Origin: Anthracocystis setariae
Lineage: Eukaryota; Basidiomycota; Ustilaginomycetes; Ustilaginales; Ustilaginaceae
DNA length: 64,000 nucleotides
NCBI GenBank assembly: GCA_928724745.1
Contig: CAKMXJ010000019.1
Span: 186,001-250,000 of the forward strand
Reading direction: 5' to 3'
Made by a program: the position numbers and the translations under genes. Below are positions 49,060 through 58,800 of the stretch, piece after piece. Numbering within the stretch: the stretch's first letter is position 1; every line of letters starts with the position of its first letter. A model generated the notes under the pieces. It did not search any database. It had not been told where the DNA came from and was given only the letters and a program-made list of their open reading frames with translations.

Positions 49060-52000
49060 TTAGTTTGCACGCGCCTCGGAAGTCGGCATATCGATCCTGC
49101 CGATACCGAGTAGTTGTCGGTGGGTTTGAACTTTAGACCGATCGAGGGCCTTGGTAAAGCAGTCTGCAGCTTGTTCCACTGTCGGTACATACGTAGCGAC
49201 GACTGTACCCTTCGTTTGCTGCTCCCTGACAAAATGATATTTGATGTCAATGTGCTTGTTCCTTTGGTGGTCCTTTGGGTCCTTCGAGAGGTATATGGCT
49301 GCCTGATTATCAACCATTAACGGTGTCGGTAGCTTGATGACGAAGCCCAATTCGGCCAGCAGGCGTCTGGTCCACACAACTTCCTTGCATCCTTCAGCCA
49401 TTGCAACGTATTCTGCGAAGCAAGTGGATGTTGCAACTAGTGTCTGACGTTTTGAAAACCAACTGTAAGGCATGCCGAGGACGGTATTAGCTAGCCCTGT
49501 TGTTGATCTCCTAGTCACTGTGTCGCCACCAAAGTCTGCATCTGAAAAGGTGTAAATCTTGGGACCCCAGTCTTCCGACATGGGAGATTTGATACCTTTG
49601 TCGGTAAAGGTGAGACCGTGATCTGCAGTGCCTTTCAGATATCGCAGCAAGTGCTTGGCTGCAACCATAGCATCCTTAGTGGGGGATGCCAGGTGCCTGC
49701 TTAGCTTGCTTACTGCAAATGCTATATCGGGCCGTGTGCAGGTCGCTATATATAGGATTGATCCCACAATAGTTCGGTAGGTGGAGTGATCGTCTTCGTT
49801 GAGCTTATCGCCGCCGGTAAGGTCCTTACCGTCAGCGGGAGTGTGCACTGTGTTTGCCTGGGATAGGCCGAATCGGTCAATCAATCGGAGGATATTGGCT
49901 GTTTGGGACAGGTGGATCATGCCGTTATCGTGTTTGACTTGGATTCCTAGGATGAATGACACCGGGTCGCCTCCAGTCATCTTGAACTTGGAGCGTAGTG
50001 TTTCAATGATTCGTTCTGCTTGTCCCTTGTCCTTGCAGAAGATGAGGACATCATCTACGTATAGGGAAAGCAATACCGGTGGAGCGTTGTCGTTAACGAT
50101 GTAGTATAGTGCTGTATCGTAGTTGCTCCTCGTGAAACCTATATCGATCAAGGTACTGTCGGCCTTCTGGTACCATGCTCTTCCTGACTGTTTCAGGCCA
50201 TATAGGGCCTTATTTAGTCGACAAACACGACCAAGTGAGATGCCTTCCGACGTCGCCATGCTGTCTGGAAGAGGGGGAGGTCTCATGTAGAGATCTTTAT
50301 CAACTGTACCATTCAGGTAGGCTGTGACGACGTCTAGTTGGTAGATCTGCATCTTGCACTGGAGGGCAATGATCATTAACATCCTGAGCGTAGCGATCTT
50401 AACGACAGGGGCAAAGGTCTCTTCATAGTCGATACCATGAATTTGGGTGAAACCTTGTGCTACCAATCTCGCCTTGTACTTATCGATGGAACCATCACCT
50501 TTACGTTTGACTTTGAACACCCAGCGACAGCCAATAATATGGGCGTCGTTTGGAGGGGTGACTACGGCCCAGGTGTTGTTTTCCTTATGCGAATCGAGCT
50601 CCTTTTGGATTGCTTCTTGCCACTTGGGCCAGTCCGGACGTCGTTGAGCCTGTTTTATATGTAGGGGCTCGTCGTCAATTGTCGGTATGGCAATGCCTTT
50701 GTCTGCACAGGCTGCCTCAGTGAATTCCTGCCCCCCCTCCTCTGCAACCGTAGCGTAAGCCATTCCGGCCATTTCTGCAGCTGTAGGTAAGGGAGGAGTG
50801 GAGATACCCTGAGCACGCTCCTCGTCCGTAAGGTGAGGATAGCCTGTGTAATAAGGGCCATTGTCAACAGATGACGTGATGTCGATGCCATCTGAGGCAG
50901 TTCCATCTTGTGGGGAGGTGATTGCTAGTGGTTCGAAAGTGCGAGTGGCCATGGGCTGGTGAACAAAGGCCTGTGGCTCTTGGTTTGGCGATGACGTCGC
51001 GTTGCCGACGTCGGTAGTGACTGCATCCGTAGTGATGGGTCTGTCGGTGAAGGGGAAGGATTTTTCGTCGAAGGTAGCATGATGAGCAGACATTATAGTG
51101 TTGTGGTTTGTCTGAAACAACTTGAATGCCTTAGAGCCTTCGGTAACGCCAATGTAGACTGCGGGAATAGCTCTGTCGCTTAGTTTATCGCGATTTGCTG
51201 CTGGGATGTGTGCCCAGGCCTTGCATCCAAATACCTTGACCTTGGAGAGGTCAGGATCTTGGTTGAAGAGTCTTTTGTACGGTGAGACCATGCCAATGGC
51301 CTTACTTGGAAGACGATTGTTAAGGTACACTGCATAGAGGGCTGCTTCACCCCATAGATAGCGAGGTGCAGAGCTGTGGATGAGCATAGCTCGAACTTGA
51401 TTAAAAATGGTCAGGTTCAGACGTTCGGGCAACGCCGTTCTGTTCAGGGGTGTACGGTGACGACGTCTGGTGGATGATACCTGCGTCGGCAAGGAACTTG
51501 CCGAAAAGGCGATTACAGTACTCGCTACCATGATCGGTGCGGAAGCGTTTTATTTTCTTTCCGGTCTGAGTTTCCATGAGGGTCTTGTAGTTCTGGAAAT
51601 GGGAAAGCGCTTCCGACTTCTGTATCATCAAGTAGATGACGGAGAATCGAGTATAGTCATCTGTGAAGGAGATGAGGTATCGGTGTCCTTCGGGAGTAAC
51701 GTCAGGTAGCTTACCGACGACGTCAGAGTGCACTAATTCCAGTGGCTCCGTTGTACGCGTCGTTCGAGTAGGAAACGGTTGCTTGTGGGATTTGGCGACC
51801 TCGCAGGAGTTGCATTTACCAATGGGGACGCCTTTACTGAATTCGGGAATGAGCTGGGCCATCCCTTTCATCCTAGCGTCCCCTGGATGACCTAAACGAT
51901 CATGCCAGAGGCTTGCAGATGTCGTTGTGACTCCCGCGAATTCGAGTTTAGGTTGAACGAGGTACGTAAGCATCCCATTTGTAGTTGTTCCTTTGAAGAC

Positions 52001-52787
52001 GACTTTACCACCTTGGCGAGCTGTGAGCGTGTTCTTGAAGATGCTGATCTGTGCAGTCTTGGCGACCAAGTTAAGGGACATAAGATTGGCGGCATATGTT
52101 GGTACGTATAAAACATTGTGGAGAATGAGGGTATGCGTTTTCCCGTTACCGAGATCGGCAAGTACCTTAACGGTCCCCTTACCCTCTGTCTTTACGTGGT
52201 CACGACTGCCGCTCAGCAGAGGAGGGAACTCCTCAAGGCTGAGATTTGTAAAGAGATCACGATTGATACAAACGTGAACAGTGGACGCGGAATCGATAAT
52301 CCATTGCGTCTCAATGCCGTAACCGCTGTCGGTAGTGGACAAAGCGATGTCGGCAATGGCAAGGCCGGTGAAGAAGGAGGATTGTGACTTCTTGTCGGAG
52401 GGTTGTGCTGCTTTATCCTTAGCCAAGGTAGGGCAATCAGGTCTATAATGACCCTTTTCATGGCAATGATGGCAGGACACTTCCGACAAGGGACGGCGTG
52501 GTTTGATCCCTTTGTTGGTCTTGCCGCGTCTGTTGTTGCGTTGACGCTTATCTGGAGATGATGAAGATGTCGACTTGTGTCTCCATTTGCCGTTACAATT
52601 CTTGGCAGATTTGGAGCTGGAATCATCCGTCTTGGTGTCGGTCAGGAACGCGGAAGTGTTTTGCCGAGGTCGGGCAGCTAAACCAAAGGTATGTAACCCC
52701 TGTCTTATTTCCTCGGCCTTGAGTTGGTCAAGGTAGCTGTCGTACTCAATCTTCTTGTCCAAGGGGGTCCCTTGGAAGTTGAACGTC
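49060..52787 (-). pseudogene. Copia pol (zinc knuckle, protease, integrase, RT, RNase H), frameshifted
   Basis: This is the 3' four-fifths of the copia polyprotein. In order: CCHC knuckle CHHCHEKGHYRPDC; protease WIIDSASTVHV; gag-pre-integrase LWHDRLGHPGDAR with HHCC; integrase core (HSDVVGKLP, TDDYTRFSV, FRTDHGSEYCN); then after a frame change RT (CRWVFKVKRKGDGSIDKYKARLVAQGF; LYVDDVLIF) and RNase H (KRQTLVATSTCFAEYVA; KHIDIKYHFVRE). One extra C (minus strand, at 51427-51429) in the NGVA/ERLN segment splits the frame into 52787-51401 and 51531-49060. The 5' part (gag) continues at 62002-62912 across the gypsy insertion, in the same frame. Confidence 0.92.
52783..52787. repeat. Target-site duplication ACGTC, left copy (inner gypsy)
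   Basis: ACGTC precedes the left gypsy LTR and is repeated at 61997-62001 after the right one. Taking out the gypsy and one copy restores the copia frame. Confidence 0.93.
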
Positions 52788-53632
52788 TGTCAGCGCGGGC
52801 GCCAGACAACAAGATCCACGTTTATGCACGGCTAACGTAGATCTCAGGGTGTTCCACGTTAGTCGCTCCTAACGTGAGTGTCGACAGAGCGCTGTTGTCG
52901 CCCCACTCAGAGGTCGTGCGGTACAACAAACGGTGAGGACACCTCCAGTAGGTAGAGGGCGAACAAGTCTACCTGCTGAAGTGGTTGTAGCGTCGATGAC
53001 GAGTTATGGGAATTGTTGTGGGAGACGTCGACGCGAATGCTGGTATTCGTCGGAGTCTCTAACCGAGATGGTGTTGCTAGTGCTCACAGCTTGCGGCCTG
53101 TGTTACTAGCGGGTCTGCTGTTACGTAGTGCTCGCCGACTCGAACGGAATCACACTAAGATGTAGCAACCGTACTGTGATTGCTACTTGCCGAGACAACG
53201 AACGTGCGGAACGGAGAACGTACTAACTGTAAGAGATTTGGTAGAGTGGATGAGTCTCCAGCTCATCCACCCGTCAACGAGTGTGATCCTATATACCCTC
53301 CTGACAGCACGGGCTCAACCCTTGTTGCCGTCATGAGCAAGCCCGCTACTATAACGACCGGCGTGTGTACAAGGGCCCGCGCGTACTTACATAAGACTGA
53401 CCTCTCGACCCGGCCGCGAGCATCCAGTCCTCCTCCTCTATCGGAGGCTAGCTCCTCGTAATGCCTGTGTCCCCACTGTACGTTATCCGTGTGTACAAGC
53501 TCACCCGCGCTTGCTCACTCGTACGTCAGTATGGGTCCCGATACTCATCCACGTTAACACGAGGCTATCGTGCATGTCAGTGAGGTTAATTATAACCCCA
53601 CCTTAATGTGGACCCCACATCGTCCTGTGACA
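52788..53632 (-). repeat. 3' LTR of the inner gypsy element
   Basis: TGTCAGCGCGGGCGCC ... CTGTGACA. Contains a 9-bp-stem hairpin (53246-53270). The 93-codon open frame inside it (53180-53461) also occurs in the other LTR and is not treated as a gene. Confidence 0.95.
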
Positions 53633-53645
53633 TTACCCCCCTCCT
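53633..53645 (-). other. Polypurine tract of the inner gypsy element
   Basis: On the minus strand AGGAGGGGGGTAA directly precedes the 3' LTR and would prime plus-strand DNA synthesis. Confidence 0.8.
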
Positions 53646-53776
53646 AAGACCCGAGCTCCTGCAAGGGTTAAACTCTACATAGAGTTTACTGGTGATTGTC
53701 GGAGTCTGGACACAGTTGAGACAGGCCTCGGCCCCAACTCCTCCACCACACCAATCAACTCTGTATCGCCGACGAG

Positions 53777-55612
53777 ATGCCCCGCAAGATCGTCAGAGAC
53801 ATCTCAGAAACCGTTCGTCGTTCTACTCGCCTGTCTGGGTCCGTGCCGCCAGCTGCGACTCCTTCCTTCTCCGATGGACAGGCCCCCGAAGCTTCGCCCT
53901 CGCGGCGTTCGGCCTCTCCGAGACTCCAGTCGGTTCCTCCCGTATCTCGCTCTGCAGAGCTGCCTTCCACTGACGTTGCAGTCCTTGCCGATAAGGCTGT
54001 TCGCGAGACCATCAAGAACACCCCGGAGCCTACCCGCCGTTCTGCTCGCCTGGCTGGATCCGTACCGCCGGCGGCGACTACTACCTTCTCCGATGGACAG
54101 CCCCCCGAAGCTTCGCCATCACGGCATTCGGCTTCTCCGAAACTCCAGTCTGTCCCACCCGTAACTCGCTCCGCAGAGCTGTCTGCCTCCGACGTTGTAG
54201 CCATTACCGCTAAGGCTGTTCGCAAGACCATCAAGAACACCCCGGAGCCTACCCGCCGTTCTGCTCGCCTGGCTGGGTCCCTGCCGCCAGCGTCTTCTTC
54301 TACCGAAGCCCAGCCCCGTGCGGCTTCTCCCCTGCGGCGTTCGGCTTCCCCAAAGCGCCGTTCTGCCCGCTTGAGCCGTCCTGCCGAGCAGCCAACAATT
54401 GACCCTGCAGTCCTCGACGACGAGGCTGCGCATCTTCTACTGCGGGTCTCCGAAGGTCGGCCCGCGCCAGTGGTCGAGCCGCTTGCTCCCACCACTCCTC
54501 CTCTCCTTCCTGCCAGTGTGCAGGACAACTCATTCCCCCTTGTGGACGAGGAGCAGCCCTTGACTCCTGTCTCTCGGGCATTCTCCGAGGAGCGCCAGGC
54601 TGAGTGGGAAGCGGAGCTCCGCCGCTCCTTCAGCCCCTACGACGAACTGGCGGGAGATTTGTTTGTCCCCACCGCTGGCGACGACGGAGGTAGCCTCTTC
54701 CTCGGCGGTCCCCCTGGTAGTCGGCAAGGCACCCCTGCCTTTGCCGAGCCTGATGTCCCTGGTCGAGTGCGATTGGACACTCCCTCGGACACCAGGTATA
54801 CTCCTGAACCACCTCCCCGCCCGACTCCTCCACCAATTCCGCCTGCTCCTGTGGACCCCACCCACGACGACATCGCTAACTGGACGTCGTTTTACTTCGC
54901 GCTCTCCTTGTTGGTCTTCTATGCCGTAGGAGAGCGTGTGCCAGAGCACTGGATGGTTCCGAAAGGCGGCGCCACGGACAAACGGATCCGTGCCGTCATC
55001 CAGAAGCGTTTGTCCGAGGGATGTTCACCGTGGCCAACATGGTCTTGCGAGAGGTGCTGGAGATTGGGCGTACCATGTTTTCGGTCGCTGTTCGTCGATC
55101 CTTACGCCCAGCGTGGAAGAATGCCGACGGTGTGCACCAACTGCCACGTCGCTGGAATGGGTAAATGCCAACGCACCCTTCCTATCCACCCTGCGGTAGC
55201 CTACCATGGTGATCTGTCTGCCGAGCACCATGAGCGTGGCCGAAGGGCCACAGAGCGTGCCAATATCACCCCTCGTCAAGGTGAGTATGGTACTGGCGAG
55301 GTGCGCAGTAACGATCGTCTTGGTCGTCGAGACCCGTTCTGGCTAGTGGCTCAGGAGGCTTACTGGCGTATCGAAGATGAGAAGCTCTTCGAAAATATCA
55401 GTAAGGCCATCCGTCGTTACCAGCAACTGCGTTCGCTGCTGCAGACCGAGCGTCAGCCTCACGAGTCTCGTATGGCTGCTGGGCAGAATTCGCCCGTCCT
55501 TAGTCCTTTGTCTCCACCACCTGCTGATCCATCCAGTCCTGCCGTCGATGCCCTAGGTCGCAACAACGATGACCTTGAGTATTTTGATCACATCGCGCTT
55601 CCATCAGTCTAG
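53777..55612 (+). CDS. Antisense accessory ORF of the gypsy element, six-Cys motif, RRSARL repeats
   Basis: 611 residues, opposite in strand to gag-pol and convergent with pol (265 bp apart). The first 200 residues are about 2.5 tandem units of roughly 72 residues, each starting RRS(T/A)RL and containing SVPPAAT, SDGQxPEASPSR and SVPPVxRSAEL. Then comes a Pro-rich spacer, a conserved block (NWTSFYFALSLLVFYAVGE ... LSEGCSPWPTWSCERC), the motif CX2CX6C-X18-CX2CX7C (about residues 423-465), and an amphipathic stretch near 540-560 (ISKAIRRYQQLRSLLQTER). The end is NDDLEYFDHIALPSV. Function unknown; likely Zn-binding and nuclear. No env-like signal peptide or membrane segment is evident. Not spliced at the site where the outer copy has an intron. 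Confidence 0.78.
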   Translation: MPRKIVRDISETVRRSTRLSGSVPPAATPSFSDGQAPEASPSRRSASPRLQSVPPVSRSAELPSTDVAVLADKAVRETIKNTPEPTRRSARLAGSVPPAATTTFSDGQPPEASPSRHSASPKLQSVPPVTRSAELSASDVVAITAKAVRKTIKNTPEPTRRSARLAGSLPPASSSTEAQPRAASPLRRSASPKRRSARLSRPAEQPTIDPAVLDDEAAHLLLRVSEGRPAPVVEPLAPTTPPLLPASVQDNSFPLVDEEQPLTPVSRAFSEERQAEWEAELRRSFSPYDELAGDLFVPTAGDDGGSLFLGGPPGSRQGTPAFAEPDVPGRVRLDTPSDTRYTPEPPPRPTPPPIPPAPVDPTHDDIANWTSFYFALSLLVFYAVGERVPEHWMVPKGGATDKRIRAVIQKRLSEGCSPWPTWSCERCWRLGVPCFRSLFVDPYAQRGRMPTVCTNCHVAGMGKCQRTLPIHPAVAYHGDLSAEHHERGRRATERANITPRQGEYGTGEVRSNDRLGRRDPFWLVAQEAYWRIEDEKLFENISKAIRRYQQLRSLLQTERQPHESRMAAGQNSPVLSPLSPPPADPSSPAVDALGRNNDDLEYFDHIALPSV

Positions 55613-55877
55613 GCAATACAACTTGTGTACCCCTACCTCTTCTGTGCCTGGTGAACTGCGTCACCGATACTTGAGCGATTGTTGATTCCCGTGCGTACAT
55701 GTCTCTGGGCCTTGAGATTGACGATAACGGCGTGTGACAGTTGACGTCATTGACACCCATGTTTAGCCCATCGTAACGTGGATGACTCAAACCCAAACAG
55801 TGCGTTACAGCTGATGTCGGGGGAGAATCACGTTAACACAGTTCTAACGTGAATGTCACTGGCCCAATTGTCATGCC
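55613..55877. other. Convergent spacer between the antisense ORF and pol
   Basis: No coding signal; overlapping 3' UTRs of opposite transcripts are expected here. Confidence 0.5.
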
Positions 55878-58800
55878 CTATTGAGAGCCTTCCCCCGCCA
55901 TAGCCTCATAGTCCCTTATGAGGTCTGAGCAGTTGAGATTCCCTACCGGTTCCCAGGATGCCTGTTCTTCCGAGTAGCCCTTCCACAAGACTTTATACTC
56001 GAGTTGGCGGTTGCGGTGTCGGTGGGAGAGGATTCGCTCGACCTCAAACTCGAGGTCATCGTCGTGAAGGTGAGGCTGGATCGGAAGGTCCTCCCGACCC
56101 GGTAGTTTACTTGAAGCCTTCTTCTCCAGCATGGAGACATGGAACACGTCGTGAACTCGCAGTGTCGCTGGTAGTTGTAGTCGATATGCCCGTCTACCTA
56201 CCCTCTCGAGGATGGGGAAAGGGCCCGAGAAGCGAGTGTCGAGCTTTGGACTGGGTCGGCGGGTCTTCCAGTTCTTGCGATTGATATAAACCAACTCGCC
56301 GACCTTAAACTCGACGTCCTTGTGTTTACGATTGTATTGCTCTACTGTGCGTGCCTGTGATTGTCGGATGACTTCTTGAAGGTATTTGATTCTATCGGGA
56401 GTTCGTGACGCAAATTCCGCCCCGTTGGGGTCGAGAACACCTAGCATGGCCGGGATCTCTGGATGAGACTTAGGGTTCCAGCCATAACAGGCAAAGAACG
56501 GTGAGACTCCCAGTGTCGAATGTACTGTATTGTTATACACGAACTGAGCGATAGGTAGGAGCCCCAACCAGTTGTTCTGCTCGTAGTTGCAATACATACG
56601 GAGGTACTGTTCGATCACCTGATTAACCCGTTCAGTTTGTCCATCCGTCTGTGGATGGTATGCTGTGCTGAGCGAATGATTGATGTGGAACCTGGCCACG
56701 AAGTCTCTCCAAGTGGCGGAAATGAACTGACGACCACGATCAGACACGATGTGATCCGGTGCTCCAAAACAGGTGAAGACATGGATATGAAGGAGCATGG
56801 CCGTATCCTTCGATGTTGCTGTCTTCTTACTGGGACGGAGGACCGCGTACTTGGTTAAGCGATCCACAACTACTAGGATGGAGTCGTATCCATCAGAGAG
56901 CGGTAACCCCTCCACGAAATCCATGGAGATGGATCCCCAGGGCCGCTGTGGGGTGGACAAGGGCTGCAACAGGCCATATGGACGGTGGCGAGGAGTCTTA
57001 TACCGGGCACAGACAGGGCAGCTAGCAACGTAATCAGCAACCCAGCTTGACATGTTTGGCCACCAATAGAATCGACGGACTAACTCGAGTGTAGCATCGC
57101 GGCCAGTGTGGCCGGCCGTAGGTCCGTCATGGCATTGCGACATGACCATGTACCGTAGATGCTCCACAGAGAGGGATCTCTCTTCGACTATCTGAGCACT
57201 GCGAGTATCTGTCTTACCCTGCCGTCCTGGGAGCTTGACCTTGGGTATGACCAGGCGGCCGTCCTTATGCCATAGTCCGTCCTTGGCCTCAAACGGCTGT
57301 CTCTTGTGAATTGTCACCAACTCCTCATCAAGGGGTTGAAACGTACGGGCAAGCTCCACCAGGCCTCCTGAGGTGACGTCAGCCATCGTCGGAGTCGACT
57401 CGGCAACCTCGTTCCCCTGATTCGGTACCTGAGATTGACGTTTAACTGCATTTATTGTAGCGGTAGGCACTTGTCCACGGTAATTCGCGGATAACGTAGA
57501 CGTGGGTAACTCCTCTGGTTCGGCGAATAGTCGAGCCGGCAACAACTGGTGCATGTTGTGCTGCGATTCATCCTCCGCTGGGTGCATGTCTGGTCGGCGG
57601 GTGAGTGCATCCGGCTCCCCAGCCTTGTTGCCCGGTCGGTACTGTAGACTGAAGTCGAAGTCAGCGAGCAGTACTGCCCAGCGCGCTTGTCTACCATTGA
57701 TTCTCCGCTGCGACTTGAAATACTTGAGCGCCTCATGATCTGTGAGTATGAGGAACTGTGAAGGTAAGCCGGCTAGCATGTGCCGCCACTGTGCCAAACA
57801 GGCCACCACCGCCAGCAGTTCTTTATCATGAATCTCATAGTTGCGTTCAGCCGAAGTCATCTTCCTCGAGTAGAACGCAATAGGATGCCAGCGCTTGTCG
57901 TATTCCTGCTTGAGGACTCCCGCTATAGCGAAATCGCTGGCGTCAGTCTCTACCCGCGTCGGAAGGTGATAATCAAAATGCCGTAGTACTCCAGCAGAGG
58001 TGAAGGCATCGATGAGGCTCTGGAAGGCTTTGGCTGCTTCGTCCGACAGTTCGAACTTTTTGAAGCGCTCGGTCGGCTTGACCAAGGAGGTGAGAGGCCT
58101 CGCAATCCGAGCGAAGTGAGAAATGAACCGTCGATAGAAGTTGGCGAAGCCTAAGAAACGCTGTATGTCATGTATACACGTTGGTATCGGCCAATCCCTG
58201 ATGGTGCGAACCTTCGCCTCATCCATCTCGACGCCGTCCGGTGTGATGACGTACCCCAGGAATTCCACCTTGGTGGTGTGGAACTCACACTTGGACAGCT
58301 TGGCAAACAATCGGTGTCTCTGTAGCCGGGTTAAGACCTCCCGCACATGTAGAATGTGTTCCGACAGGTCGTTACTGAAAATGAGGAAGTCATCCAAGTA
58401 CACCACTACGTACATGCCAATGATATCTCGGAAGATGCCGTTTACGAGCGATTGGAAGTGTGAGGGAGCATTGGCCAGCCCGAACGGCATGACGAGGTAC
58501 TCGTACAGACCAAGCTGTGTGCCGAACGCTGTCTTCCATTCGTCACCTTCTGCTACCCGCACCAGGTTGTATGCGGCCTTGAGGTCCAACTTGCTATAGA
58601 TCTTGGCATTGCGTAATAGGAAGAGTTGCTCGTCAATGAGAGGAAGCGGTGCACGATTCTTGATGGTGACCTCATTGAGGCCTCGGTAATCAACACAGAG
58701 CCTGAGACCACCATCCTTCTTAGGTACGAAGAGAACCGGTGACCGAGCAGGGCTCTGCGAGGGGCGTATGAACCCCTTACTGAGGTTCTCGTCGAGGTAC

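Noticed and set aside
53180..53461. 93-codon frame inside the gypsy LTR, repeated at 61544-61825
   Set aside because: It lies wholly in the LTR and is identical only because the LTRs are; no domain.
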